A DNA stretch of 64,000 nt from Scandinavium sp036271055 (GCF_036271055.1 NZ_DATBBJ010000101.1:1-64000); one strand, 5' to 3'. Positions 15,089 through 24,452 are shown, counted from the stretch's first letter. The notes: generated by a model not told the origin, from the sequence alone. Made by a program: numbers and translations.

Positions 15089-16741
15089 TTAGAGGGCAAT
15101 ATCGGCTACGGGTTCGAGCGCCACAAGTGACGGTGTAAATTGCGGCTGTGGCACGGGATCAGCCACAGTGTCAGCGTCATAACGTAAGCCAAGCACTTCA
15201 CTGGTGTGTGCCAGCGTTTGCCGAATGGCTAACGGATCGCCACTCAACCGACTGCCGTAAGTCGGCACAACCGAGCGCAGTTTTTCCTGCCACGCAGCCG
15301 ACTGCACTTTGTCCTTAAACACCTGTTCCATCAAATGCAACATGATTGGCGCAGCGGTTGAAGCGCCGGGCGAAGCGCCCAACAGTGCTGCCACAGTGCC
15401 TTCGTCATCGCTGACCACTTCTGTACCCAGGCGTAACACGCCGCCTTTCGCCTCATCACGCTTGATTATCTGCACGCGCTGCCCGGCTTGCCACAGCCGC
15501 CAGTCACCTTTTTTCGCCCGCGGATAATATTCCTGCAACGCCGCCAGTCGGTCTTTATCGTTTTGCATCACCTGGCCTACCAGGTATTTCACCAGACTGA
15601 AATTATCGAGACCGACATTGATCATCGGCAGAATATTCGATTTGTTGGTTGAGCCCATCAGATCCCAGAGCGAGCCATTTTTCAGGAATTTGGTGGAGAA
15701 GGTGGCGAACGGCCCGAACAACACCGCGCGTTTGCCGTCGATGATGCGAGTATCGATGTGTGGCACCGACATCGGTGGCGCGCCGACCGACGCCTGACCG
15801 TACACTTTAGCCAGATGATGATTTACAACTTCCGGGTTCTCACACACCAGGAATTGCCCACCCACCGGGAAGCCTGCGTACTCTTTGGCCTGCGGAATGC
15901 CGGTCTGTTGCAACAGTTTTAACGCAGCCCCACCAGCACCAATAAAGATAAATTTCGCCCGAATAGTACGGCGAATTTTGCGATCGGTGGCATCCGATAC
16001 CGTCACCGTCCAGCTCTTATCCGCGTTACGCCTGAAACGACGAACCACGGTATTGAGCTGTAATGTGAAATTGTCATGAGCACGCAGACCTGCAATCAGC
16101 TGACGGGTAATTTCTCCGTAGTTCACATCCGTGCCAACTTCGGTGCGCGTCGCAGCCACTTTTTGCTGCGGGTCGCGGCCTTCCATCACCAGCGGTGCCC
16201 ATTTTTTGATTTGTCCGAAGTCTTCGGAATAACGCATTCCCTGGAACAGCAAGTTTTGCTGCAGCGCGGCATAGCGGGCGCGCAGGAAATTCACGTTCTC
16301 TTCGCCCCAGACAAAGCTCATGTGCGGCACGGTGTTAATGAAAGTCTTCGGCTGTTGCAGGACGCCGCGAGTCACCTGATGCGCCCAAAACTGGCGCGAG
16401 ATCTGGAAGGCTTCGTTGATTTCGATGGCTTTGTCGATACTGACAGAACCGTCTGCCTTTTGCGGCGTGTAATTCAGTTCCATCAGCGCGGCATGGCCCG
16501 TCCCGGCATTATTCCAGCCGTTAGAGCTTTCTTCGGCGACGCTTTCCATGCGTTCAACCATCGTAATAGACCAATCGGGTTCCAGTTCCTGAAGCCAGGT
16601 ACCCAGCGTGGCGCTCATGATGCCGCCGCCAATCAACAATACATCCGTCTCATGCTCGTTGTGGGAGTTGGAGTTTTCTGCCAGAGGTTCGGCATGCAAA
16701 CCAACCGCCTGTGAGCTGAGTACGGCCATTTTTTTAGTCAT
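15089..16741 (-). CDS. mqo: Malate:quinone oxidoreductase
   Basis: Membrane-associated FAD enzyme that oxidises malate to oxaloacetate and passes electrons to quinone. About 550 residues, with the FAD-binding start ETDVLLIGGGIMSATLGTWL and the family segments SSNGWNNAGTGHAAL, HMSFVWGEENVNFL, VLFGPFATFSTKFLKNGS and ALLGASPGASTAAP. The frame is open to 16816, but I place the start at ATG 16741 (MTKKMAVLSS) because of an AAGG about 9 bases upstream and the length of the E. coli protein. Paired with ecotin as in E. coli. The shared promoter region with the SulP gene holds possible operator sites. Confidence 0.96.
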   Translation of the reverse strand: MTKKMAVLSSQAVGLHAEPLAENSNSHNEHETDVLLIGGGIMSATLGTWLQELEPDWSITMVERMESVAEESSNGWNNAGTGHAALMELNYTPQKADGSVSIDKAIEINEAFQISRQFWAHQVTRGVLQQPKTFINTVPHMSFVWGEENVNFLRARYAALQQNLLFQGMRYSEDFGQIKKWAPLVMEGRDPQQKVAATRTEVGTDVNYGEITRQLIAGLRAHDNFTLQLNTVVRRFRRNADKSWTVTVSDATDRKIRRTIRAKFIFIGAGGAALKLLQQTGIPQAKEYAGFPVGGQFLVCENPEVVNHHLAKVYGQASVGAPPMSVPHIDTRIIDGKRAVLFGPFATFSTKFLKNGSLWDLMGSTNKSNILPMINVGLDNFSLVKYLVGQVMQNDKDRLAALQEYYPRAKKGDWRLWQAGQRVQIIKRDEAKGGVLRLGTEVVSDDEGTVAALLGASPGASTAAPIMLHLMEQVFKDKVQSAAWQEKLRSVVPTYGSRLSGDPLAIRQTLAHTSEVLGLRYDADTVADPVPQPQFTPSLVALEPVADIAL

Positions 16742-16890
16742 TGTAATGAGCCTTACAGTACTCGCGTTTTTTGTTTTAGCGCAGGTGAAACGATTCGGGG
16801 AAATCCACGTTAGCACTGACGGTGAAAGTTTTAAATATTGTTTAAAATTTAAGTTGTGTTTTGATAACTGTTATAAAAATGTTTAATAAA

Positions 16891-16933
16891 TGTGTCACAC
16901 AAATACATATTGCTACTGGTGAAATGTGACACA
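16891..16933. promoter_or_regulatory. Inverted 9-mer pair in the mqo/SulP promoter region
   Basis: TGTGTCACA (16891-16899) and its exact reverse complement TGTGACACA (16925-16933) lie with centres 34 bases apart in the 275-bp region between the divergent mqo and SulP genes. Their similarity to half CRP sites and their symmetry suggest regulator binding; the regulator is not identified. Confidence 0.4.
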
Positions 16934-16954
16934 ACGCGGTAATATCGCGCGTTT

Positions 16955-16970
16955 TGTGACGCATCGCACA
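16955..16970. promoter_or_regulatory. CRP-like site between mqo and the SulP gene
   Basis: TGTGA-CGCATC-GCACA matches the CRP consensus TGTGA-N6-TCACA at 9 of 10 conserved positions. It lies 46 bases before the SulP start codon and 214 bases upstream of mqo. Catabolite control of either gene is plausible but inferred. Confidence 0.4.
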
Positions 16971-17016
16971 CTGCGCGTCTTATGCTCAATACACCATCCA
17001 TAACCATAATTTATCT

Positions 17017-18243
17017 ATGCCTAATACCCCATCGTCACACTCTGCGGTTGAACAAAGCGCAGTCACCCACATCTTGCGTTCCCCTTATCTTCTGCTGCGT
17101 GAATCGTTAGCCGGAGTGATCACCGCGTTGGCATTAATCCCTGAAGTGATCTCTTTTTCGGTGATTGCAGGCGTGGACCCAAAAGTCAGCTTGATAGCCT
17201 CTGTGGTGCTGTGTCTGGCGATGTCTTTCTTAGGTGGGCGTCCGGCGATGGTCACCGCCGCAGCGGGTTCGGTGGCGTTGGTGATTGGGCCGATGGTGCA
17301 CCAGCACGGTGTGGCGTATATCTTGCCTGCGGTGATGATGGCGGGGGTGATTCAAATTGCGTTTGGCCTGCTCGGGATGGCAAAGCTGATGCGATTCATC
17401 CCACAGGCGGTCATGACCGGTTTCGTCAACGCGCTGGGCATTCTTATCTTCTTTGCCCAGGTCCCGCATTTCTGGAGTAAAGAGCCGCTGATTCTGGCGC
17501 TGTTTGCTGCCACGTTGCTGATCGTACTGTGGGCTCCGCGCGTGATTAAAAGCATCCCTTCCCCGCTTATCGCCATTGTGGTCCTGACGATCTATACCGT
17601 ATTCAGCGGGCAAATTTTGCCAACCGTCGGCGATGAAGGGTCGATGAGTGGCGGCTTACCTGGTTTCACCCAACTGCTCGTTCCTCTCAATCTGGACACA
17701 CTACAGATAATCTGGCCCTGCGCGCTGAGCATTGCTTTTGTTGGATTGATGGAATCACTGCTGACGGCAAAACTGGTCGATGATTTGACGGTTACGCCAT
17801 CGAATAAAGCACGGGAAAGCGCCGGGCTTGGCATCGCTAATATTCTGGCAGGTTTCTACGGCGGAATTGCCGGATGCGCGATGATCGGGCAAACCATCGT
17901 CAACGTTGAGATGGGCAAAGGCCGCAGCCGCGTGTCGACTCTTGTTGCCGGGCTGGTGCTTTTGCTACTGGTCACAGGGCTAAGCAGCGTGATGGCAAAA
18001 ATCCCGATGTCGGTGCTCGCCGGGATTATGGTGATTGTGGCGGTGAAAACCTTTAGCTGGCACAGCGTTCAACCCGCTACGCTTAAACAAACACCATGGT
18101 CAGTCACGCTGGTCATGCTGGTCACGGTTGTCGCCACCGTCAGCACCGGTAATCTGGCGATTGGCGTATTGGCCGGGATTGTCTCGCTGGTGTTGATTCC
18201 AAAGCGGATCCGCAGACATCACGCAATCAAAGCAGAAAAATAG
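17017..18243 (+). CDS. SulP-family anion transporter lacking a STAS domain
   Basis: 408-residue inner-membrane protein with about 10-12 hydrophobic segments. SulP signatures include LAGVITALALIPEVISFSVI near the start, LGGRPAMVTAAAGSVALVIG, VMTGFVNALGILIFFAQVPH and GFYGGIAGCAMIGQTIVN. The chain ends soon after the last membrane segment (LIPKRIRRHHAIKAEK), so the cytoplasmic STAS domain of typical SulP proteins is absent. Substrate may be sulfate, bicarbonate or an organic anion; sequence alone does not say. No clear ribosome site precedes ATG 17017. Its end overlaps the convergent mgtE end by 17 bases. Not at this place in E. coli K-12. Confidence 0.88.
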   Translation: MPNTPSSHSAVEQSAVTHILRSPYLLLRESLAGVITALALIPEVISFSVIAGVDPKVSLIASVVLCLAMSFLGGRPAMVTAAAGSVALVIGPMVHQHGVAYILPAVMMAGVIQIAFGLLGMAKLMRFIPQAVMTGFVNALGILIFFAQVPHFWSKEPLILALFAATLLIVLWAPRVIKSIPSPLIAIVVLTIYTVFSGQILPTVGDEGSMSGGLPGFTQLLVPLNLDTLQIIWPCALSIAFVGLMESLLTAKLVDDLTVTPSNKARESAGLGIANILAGFYGGIAGCAMIGQTIVNVEMGKGRSRVSTLVAGLVLLLLVTGLSSVMAKIPMSVLAGIMVIVAVKTFSWHSVQPATLKQTPWSVTLVMLVTVVATVSTGNLAIGVLAGIVSLVLIPKRIRRHHAIKAEK

Positions 18244-19663
18244 TCGCCAGCCCCAGGAAAATAAAGAAGCCGCCGGTATCGGTGACGGCGGTGATCATCA
18301 CGCTGGCCCCGACAGCCGGGTCACGCCCAAGTTTGGTCATGGTCATTGGGATCAGCACGCCCATCAATGACGCCACCAGCAGATTAAGCACCATCGCCAG
18401 CATCATTACGCCGCCAAGTTGCGGATCGGCATACAGCCACCAGGTTATCCCTCCCATAATCCCGCCCCACACCAGGCCGTTGATCAGCGCCACGCCCATT
18501 TCACGCAAGATCAGGAACGAGAAGTTACCCGGCTGAATATGCTGGAGCGCAAGCGCACGAACAATCATAGTGATGGTTTGGTTGCCAGTATTACCGCCGA
18601 TCCCGGCGACGATAGGCATCAGTGAAGCCAGCGCCACCAGTTGTGAAATCGTGTGCTCGAAACCGTCGATCACTCGCGACGCGATAAACGCGGTACAGAG
18701 ATTAACCGCGAGCCATGCCCAGCGCGTTTTTAACGCTTTGCTGACCGGGGCGAAGACATCTTCTTCGTTGCTCAAGCCGCTCATCTGGCGGATATCGTTA
18801 TCCGTTTCTTCATAAACCACATCAACAATTTCATCGATGGTCAGACGCCCTAACAGCTTGCCTTCCACGTTGATCACCGCCGCACTCAACAAGTCATCAC
18901 GTTCGAACGTACGCGCCACTTTTTCCGCGTCTTCCTGCGGGTGGAACGTCACCGGCCCTGCCTCCATCACCTCATCAACGCGACGTTGCGCTGGGTTGAG
19001 CAGAATAGTTTGTAGCGCCAGTTCACCTAATAGCGTTTTATCGCGCGCGGTGACAAACAGTTTGTCGGTGTTGCGTGGCATTTTGCCAAGTCGACGAAGA
19101 TAGCGCTGCACCGCGCCGAGCGTGACGTCCGGGCGAATGGTGATCACCTCGAACTCCATGATCGCCCCCACGCTGTCGTGGGCGTAATTCATCACCTCAC
19201 GAACGCGAGCGCGCTCTACTGGCGGAAGCGTTGCCAGTAAGCGGCCGGTCAGGTTGCGCGGAAGATGCTGAACCAGATAGATTTTTTCATCGATGTCGAG
19301 GCTTTCCATCGCGTCGAATAGCGCTTTGTCACTCATCCCTTCGATGAGATCGTCATATACACTCTCGGAGGCTTCAAGCAGCACGTTACCGCGTTTGCTG
19401 TCGTCCACCAGCCCCCAGAGGGCATGACGCTCATCGGAGGGCAACGCTTCAAGGGTATCTGCTAAATCGGGGGCGGGAAGATGCGCCACCAGCGCGCCGA
19501 CTTCCGCAATGTCGTCTGCCAGCTGCCCTTCGTCATATTGTTCTGCCAGCGTCAGTTTGTTGGTCAGCGCCGACGTAATGGCTTTATCGGTGGTCAAAAG
19601 CCAGATAAGGCGAGCACGTTCCTGATCGCGCAGTCGGGCGCTGTTTTTGTGAAAGACGGACAT
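18227..19663 (-). CDS. mgtE: Magnesium transporter MgtE
   Basis: 478 residues in the MgtE order: an N-terminal helical domain (about 15-150, repeats such as LADTLEALPSDERHALW), two CBS domains (about 155-285, VGAIMEFEVITIRPD and VDEVMEAGPVTFHPQED), a connecting helix, and a five-helix pore domain (about 310-478) with the signature PIVAGIGGNTGNQTITMIVR and the end VGASVMITAVTDTGGFF. The family imports Mg2+ (some Co2+) and closes when the CBS/N domains bind Mg2+. Its 3' end overlaps the SulP gene by 17 bases. E. coli K-12 lacks mgtE; several other enterics carry it. Confidence 0.95.
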   Translation of the reverse strand: MSVFHKNSARLRDQERARLIWLLTTDKAITSALTNKLTLAEQYDEGQLADDIAEVGALVAHLPAPDLADTLEALPSDERHALWGLVDDSKRGNVLLEASESVYDDLIEGMSDKALFDAMESLDIDEKIYLVQHLPRNLTGRLLATLPPVERARVREVMNYAHDSVGAIMEFEVITIRPDVTLGAVQRYLRRLGKMPRNTDKLFVTARDKTLLGELALQTILLNPAQRRVDEVMEAGPVTFHPQEDAEKVARTFERDDLLSAAVINVEGKLLGRLTIDEIVDVVYEETDNDIRQMSGLSNEEDVFAPVSKALKTRWAWLAVNLCTAFIASRVIDGFEHTISQLVALASLMPIVAGIGGNTGNQTITMIVRALALQHIQPGNFSFLILREMGVALINGLVWGGIMGGITWWLYADPQLGGVMMLAMVLNLLVASLMGVLIPMTMTKLGRDPAVGASVMITAVTDTGGFFIFLGLATIFLL

Positions 19664-19796
19664 TGGTAAGCAATCCTTGAGCGGGGAGGCAGTTTCCAGC
19701 CTCTAAGCATAGCGCGAGTGAATGTAAAAAAGCATAACGATGGGAAGATAGCGGGAAATCGCGGCGTTTAGTGAAACGACGATCATGCTGATGTTG

Positions 19797-19821
19797 GCCC
19801 GGCATGCAAGAGCCGCCGGGC
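19797..19821. other. REP-like GC-rich hairpin after yojI
   Basis: GCCCGGC/GCCGGGC 7-bp stem with an 11-base loop, 8 bases beyond the yojI stop codon. No T-run follows on the minus strand, so it resembles a single REP-type unit or RNA 3'-end stabiliser more than a terminator. Confidence 0.4.
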
Positions 19822-19829
19822 GTTTGACG

Positions 19830-21473
19830 TTACGCCGTTCGCGCGACAGCGTCACGGGAAGCCGCGTCGCGTTCTTCGCCAGTCAGTTCACTGAGCTTGC
19901 CGTTACGCATTTCCAGCAGACGATCAGCATGAATGAAGTAATGGTCATCATGACTGATCGCGAAAATGGTTTTGCCCATCTCCTGCATCAGCGGCAGTAA
20001 TACCTGATAAAACTCGCGGCGGAAATGCGGGTCCTGATCGGCGGCCCATTCATCCAGCAACACGATGTCTCGTTCTTCCGCCAGCGCCAGTAGTAGTGCA
20101 ACGCGCTTTTTCTGCCCTTTGGAGAGCTTGAGGTCGAGAATTTTGCCGTTTTCCAGTTGCAGCTTGTGGCCCATTTTCAAATGCTCAAGCCATTTGGCAA
20201 TCAGTTCCGGTTTCGCCTGCTGACCTTCCGGGCCTAGCAGCTGGTCGAACAACCAGACATCGGTAAACACCGCCGAGAACAGCTTGCGGTAATCTTCTGG
20301 TTTGTCGACCGCCAGCGGCTGACCGTCGAGCAGAATTTGCCCGGATACCGGCTGATACAGCCCGGTCAGCAACATCGCCAGCGTTGATTTCCCGCTGCCG
20401 TTACCGCCAATCAGGAACACCAGTTCCCCACGGTTAAGGGTCAGGTTAATCGGCCCAACGGCAAAGGTGTTGTCCTGATAATGAAACGCTACGTCGCGCA
20501 GTTCCAGCGTTTGCCAGTGTGGATGGACTTCTGGTTTCGGGAACTCGGCGCGATAAGGCGCGAGCGAGAATTTATTGAGCTTATTAAACGCCACCTGCGC
20601 GCTTAAAAGCGTCGGCAATGCGCCGACCGCTGAGAGCAGTGGCGTGCGCAGGAACAACAACGTCAGCGAATAAGTCGCTGCCACGGCGGTGTCTGCCCAG
20701 CCAAGGCCGTTCGCCATCCAGAACACCAACCCAATCGCGCCGAGCATCATGATATTCGACCAGTTTACGGCGCTAAGGTGGAACGTATCGGCGCGGATGA
20801 TGTGATGGCGATACTCTTGGGCATCCGGAACATACAAGTTATTGAAGATATGTTCTGCGCGTTCACGGTTGAGCGTCAGCTCTTTGCGCCCTTCCAGCAC
20901 TGTCTGGTAATCGTGATAAAGCTTGTCTTCGGTTTCGCGCAGCGTCGCCATGTGTTTATAGACACGCGCCACCAGTACAAACCCGCCCCAGATGGTCAAC
21001 GCCATCCACAACGCGGTGATCACCAGCATTTTGCCGGACAGGAAAAACAGATACGCCGCCGAACCGAAAGTCAGGATTATCCCCTGCACCAGCTCCGGCA
21101 AACGGACAAAGGCAATGGTGATGTTGCGAATATCGCTGGTGAGCCCGGCAAGCAGCGCGGCACTGCCGAGTTTCTCCACCCGCTCGATTTGGGTGTCGAG
21201 AATTCGCTTGATGAATTCACTGCGCAGGCGATAGACAAAATGATGTCCGAGAATGGTCAGCGCCAGTTGAGAACCGAGTGTGACCGCCATCAGCAGCAGT
21301 AACAAGCCGAGAAATTCAGGCAGTACGGCGAATGACGCATCGGCGCTCTCAATCAGGCGCAGGTTTATGAAAGCGATAAGACCAATGCCCAGCGCGGCAC
21401 TCAACAGACTCAGCGCCATCACGGCAATAAAAGGCCAGCGGTACTGCCGCCAGACAAGAAGAAGAAGTTGCAT
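19830..21473 (-). CDS. yojI: ABC transporter YojI (fused permease-ATPase, peptide export)
   Basis: In E. coli YojI exports microcin J25 together with TolC. 547 residues from ATG 21473 (MQLLLLVWRQYRWPF), the length of the E. coli protein; the frame is open 3 codons further. An N-terminal six-helix membrane domain (about 10-310) is followed by an ATPase domain with Walker A IGGNGSGKST, the variant signature LSKGQKKR in place of LSGGQ, Walker B IVLLDEWAADQD and switch ISHDDHY. It lies between mgtE and alkB on the same strand as alkB, 86 bases away, as in E. coli. Confidence 0.96.
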   Translation of the reverse strand: MQLLLLVWRQYRWPFIAVMALSLLSAALGIGLIAFINLRLIESADASFAVLPEFLGLLLLLMAVTLGSQLALTILGHHFVYRLRSEFIKRILDTQIERVEKLGSAALLAGLTSDIRNITIAFVRLPELVQGIILTFGSAAYLFFLSGKMLVITALWMALTIWGGFVLVARVYKHMATLRETEDKLYHDYQTVLEGRKELTLNRERAEHIFNNLYVPDAQEYRHHIIRADTFHLSAVNWSNIMMLGAIGLVFWMANGLGWADTAVAATYSLTLLFLRTPLLSAVGALPTLLSAQVAFNKLNKFSLAPYRAEFPKPEVHPHWQTLELRDVAFHYQDNTFAVGPINLTLNRGELVFLIGGNGSGKSTLAMLLTGLYQPVSGQILLDGQPLAVDKPEDYRKLFSAVFTDVWLFDQLLGPEGQQAKPELIAKWLEHLKMGHKLQLENGKILDLKLSKGQKKRVALLLALAEERDIVLLDEWAADQDPHFRREFYQVLLPLMQEMGKTIFAISHDDHYFIHADRLLEMRNGKLSELTGEERDAASRDAVARTA

Positions 21474-21559
21474 ACAGACCATTCCGGACAGCCAAAACAG
21501 CCAGCAGTTTAAACGGCTCGGGCGTCACATCAAGAATAATTCTTATTTTTATTGCTGTT

Positions 21560-22198
21560 TCAGGTATGGCGGAAGGTGAGATTGTAGCGAAAAGCATCTG
21601 TGGTGGGATGATGCCCTTCTTTTAGCGGCTGAATGCCATGATAAAACAGGCGCGACTCACCGCCCCAGACGACAACATCACCGTGTTCCAGCAGTACGCG
21701 TTGCAGGGGATCGTTGCGTTTTAAACCGCCAAACTGAAACACGGCAGGCAGCCCGAGAGAGACGGACACAATCGGCGCTTGCAGCGTTTTCTCATCTTTA
21801 TCCTGATGCAATGACAGCTTGGCACCCGGCGCGTAACGATTAATCAGACAGGCATCGGGTTGAAAGTGTTCATACCCGGCTTCCTGAGCACAGGCTTGCG
21901 CCAGCGCTAAAAACGCCGCAGGCATCTCGGGCCAATTGCGCCCGGTCTGCGGATCAAGTCTGGCGTACACATAACCATGAATATCCGTCGCCCAGCCCAC
22001 GCTGCCACAATTGGTCATCGCAACTGACATGGTATACCCGCCGGGAGTGACCATCTGGCGAAACGGCGACTGTGCCGACACGTCGCGAATGCCTGCCATT
22101 AAAATATCTGCGTTCGCCAGCGCGCGACGGCGCAAAATCGTCGCCCCCGGCGCCAGCGGTTCCTGCCAGGGCGGTGTATCCGCAAAGAGATCGAGCAT
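21560..22198 (-). CDS. alkB: DNA/RNA dealkylase AlkB
   Basis: Fe(II)/2-oxoglutarate dioxygenase that removes 1-methyladenine and 3-methylcytosine lesions by oxidative demethylation. 212 residues. The iron ligands H131, D133 (LHQDKDE) and H187 are present, as are the 2-oxoglutarate-binding arginines R204 and R210 (RYNLTFR), matching E. coli positions. It starts 2 bases after the ada stop, so it is in the ada operon and should be induced by methylated Ada. Confidence 0.97.
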   Translation of the reverse strand: MLDLFADTPPWQEPLAPGATILRRRALANADILMAGIRDVSAQSPFRQMVTPGGYTMSVAMTNCGSVGWATDIHGYVYARLDPQTGRNWPEMPAAFLALAQACAQEAGYEHFQPDACLINRYAPGAKLSLHQDKDEKTLQAPIVSVSLGLPAVFQFGGLKRNDPLQRVLLEHGDVVVWGGESRLFYHGIQPLKEGHHPTTDAFRYNLTFRHT

Positions 22199-22200
22199 GG

Positions 22201-23262
22201 TTAGCTTTCCTGTTCAGCTTCACGCCGGAGTAACTCGGCTTTTCGCGCTAAGCCCCAGCGATAGCCGGACAGCGCCCCGCTCTGACGAACGACACGGTGG
22301 CACGGAATAATCAGCGCCAGTTTATTGGCGGCACAAGCGCTCGCCACCGCACGGACGGCTTTCGGTTTGTTGATGATTTCGGCCACCTGTTGATAGCTGC
22401 GCGTTTCACCCACTGGAATGTCGCGCAGCGCCTGCCAGACCTGCTGCTGGAAAGCCGTACCGCGAATATCCAGTGGCAATTGGACGGCGTTTTGCTGTCC
22501 GTCCAGCAACGCGATCACTTGTGCAACCTGCAAACTAAACGCTTCGTCAGCCTCTTCCCGCTGCGCATGGGGGAAGATCTGCTGCAATTCACCGATCAGC
22601 GCTTCATCATTATCGCCGGGTAAAACGGCACAAATCCCCCGTGAGCTGATAGCCACCAGACATCGCCCCAGCACGCAGGATTGCAACGTGTAGCGCACGA
22701 GCTGATCGTCGCCACCACGTCGATACTGTTTTGCTGTCATGCCGAGCGTGTTATCCGCCTGGCGGTAATAACTGCTGCTGGCCGGAAAACCGGCCGCCAA
22801 CACGGCTTCGGTGACGCTTTCGCTGCTCGCCAGCGTTTCTCTTAACTTGCGTGCGCGCCATGCCTGCTGCCATGCACGAGGCGTCATGCCAGTGACAGAT
22901 TTAAACAAACGGTGGAAATGGTATGGACTAACGGCAATTTCATTCGCCAACTCATCGAGCGTTACTGTTTGCTCTTGTTCAAGCAATCGGCATGCTTTCG
23001 CAACGTTATCGATTCGCTGTTGTTGAGGATCGGCTTTATCTGGCTGGCAGCGTTTGCACGCCCGAAAACCGGCGGCCTGTGCGGCATCGGCGTCAGCGTA
23101 AAAATGGACATTCTGGCGTAGCGCATGACGCGCCCGACAAGATGGGCGGCAATAGATACCGGTGGTCTGTACCGCAAACACGAACTGACCATCGGCTTTT
23201 GGGTTCCTGTCGAGCACCGCCTGCCAGCGGCACTCGTCATTCAGGATGGCATTATTTTTCAT
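22201..23262 (-). CDS. ada: Ada: methylated-DNA repair protein and transcriptional activator
   Basis: Bifunctional alkylation-response protein. From ATG 23262 (GGAG 5 bases upstream) it has 353 residues. The N-terminal zinc domain carries C38, C42, C69 and C72 (IYCRPSCRAR, ACKRCQ), where C38 takes methyl groups from phosphotriesters. An AraC-type helix-turn-helix follows (about 85-190, VSPYHFHRLFKSVTGMTPRA). The C-terminal O6-methylguanine methyltransferase has the acceptor motif IIPCHRVV. An Ada box lies upstream, and alkB follows directly. Confidence 0.97.
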   Translation of the reverse strand: MKNNAILNDECRWQAVLDRNPKADGQFVFAVQTTGIYCRPSCRARHALRQNVHFYADADAAQAAGFRACKRCQPDKADPQQQRIDNVAKACRLLEQEQTVTLDELANEIAVSPYHFHRLFKSVTGMTPRAWQQAWRARKLRETLASSESVTEAVLAAGFPASSSYYRQADNTLGMTAKQYRRGGDDQLVRYTLQSCVLGRCLVAISSRGICAVLPGDNDEALIGELQQIFPHAQREEADEAFSLQVAQVIALLDGQQNAVQLPLDIRGTAFQQQVWQALRDIPVGETRSYQQVAEIINKPKAVRAVASACAANKLALIIPCHRVVRQSGALSGYRWGLARKAELLRREAEQES

Positions 23263-23329
23263 ACACACTCCGGCTCTCTCTTTAGGGTAGCCTGAGTCTG
23301 GCGCAGAAGGCAGCTAAAAAAACCACCAT

Positions 23330-23344
23330 TCTTGCTTTTTAATT
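23330..23344 (-). promoter_or_regulatory. Ada box upstream of ada-alkB
   Basis: The minus strand reads AATTAAAAAGCAAGA, close to the E. coli ada operator (AATTAAA..GCAA). It is 68 bases upstream of the ada start and overlaps the last codons and stop of apbE (23339). Methylated Ada is expected to bind here to activate the operon. Confidence 0.75.
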
Positions 23345-24397
23345 TTTGCCGTCGACCAGGAAGGTTTCGAACTGCGGTGACATCCAGGTTTTAAAACCGT
23401 CGCCGTCCTTGATAATCATATACACCGCCAGGCCCTGTTCGCGCACGACTTCTTTTGCTTTCTCAGGCCCCAACACCATCAGACCGGTATCCCAGCCATC
23501 GGCTTCCAGCGCCGTTGGGGAGATAACCGTGACTGACACCAGTTTATGCTGGATTGGTGTGCCGGTTTGCGGGTCAATCACGTGAGAAATACGTTTGCCG
23601 TCGAGCTCATAATAATTGCGGTAGCTGCCGGATGTACTGATGCCATGCCCGTTGATATCGACAATCGCCTGTACCGCATTTTCTTTGTCGGTCGGCTTTT
23701 GGATAGCGACACGCCACGGCTGCCCTTGCGCATTCATGCCACGGCTCACCAGTGCGCCGCCCACAGAAACCAAATAGCGATTAATGCCCTGTTGCTCCAT
23801 TAAGCGAGCCAAATGATCAGCGGCGTAGCCTTCGCCGACAGTCGAGAGATCAACATATAAATCGGGAATATCTTTTTGCAGATACTGGCTGCCGGACTGA
23901 TTAACCACCGTCAGATGTCGCAGACCGGTACGCGCTTTTGCGGCCTCTATCTGCGCCTGATCCGGCGTTTTCACCGGCTGTTTATCCGGGCCAAAACCCC
24001 ACAGATTAACCAGCGGCCCGACGGTAATATCCATCGCACCCTGCGTTTTCGCGCCAATTCGCAGCGATTCGGTAACGATATCCGCCATCGCTTCACTCAC
24101 TGGCCACAGTGCTGTGCTTGTGGAATGGTTGAAACGCATCAGCGCAGAGTCGTTTTTCCAGGTGGAAAGCAGCTGATCGTCGCCATCCAACAGGCTTTGT
24201 ACTTGCTGGCGTAACGCCGCAGCTTTGTCGTTATCCAGATTGATGACGCTCACTCGCCAGAAAGTCCCCATAGTCTTGCCTTCGAGAACGGTGGCTGGCG
24301 CTTTTTGCGCTGAAGTGGTGGCTGGTGTGCTGTTATCACAGCCAGAAATAACGAGAGCGACGGCCATCAGTGCCGCGCGGAAGATAGTGAAATCCAT
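23339..24397 (-). CDS. apbE: FMN transferase lipoprotein ApbE
   Basis: Periplasmic lipoprotein that covalently attaches FMN from FAD to flavoprotein subunits such as those of Rnf/Nqr complexes. 352 residues: signal peptide with lipobox VISGC (lipidated C20), then the ApbE domain with GKTMGTFWRVSV, DLSTVGEGYAADHLA, the FAD/Mg site SVGGALVSRG, GISTSGSYRNYY and SHVIDPQTGTP. The tail (LMVLGPEKAKEV) completes the fold. Transcribed toward ada; its 3' end contains the Ada box. Confidence 0.95.
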   Translation of the reverse strand: MDFTIFRAALMAVALVISGCDNSTPATTSAQKAPATVLEGKTMGTFWRVSVINLDNDKAAALRQQVQSLLDGDDQLLSTWKNDSALMRFNHSTSTALWPVSEAMADIVTESLRIGAKTQGAMDITVGPLVNLWGFGPDKQPVKTPDQAQIEAAKARTGLRHLTVVNQSGSQYLQKDIPDLYVDLSTVGEGYAADHLARLMEQQGINRYLVSVGGALVSRGMNAQGQPWRVAIQKPTDKENAVQAIVDINGHGISTSGSYRNYYELDGKRISHVIDPQTGTPIQHKLVSVTVISPTALEADGWDTGLMVLGPEKAKEVVREQGLAVYMIIKDGDGFKTWMSPQFETFLVDGKN

Positions 24398-24452
24398 ACG
24401 TAATGCCCCTCATGTTTGCGCGCAAGGGTACACTATTCTGCTTAAACAAAGG

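Noticed and set aside
19664..19829. Magnesium riboswitch upstream of mgtE
   Set aside because: The 166-base region is too short and shows no M-box-like conserved elements that I could recognise.
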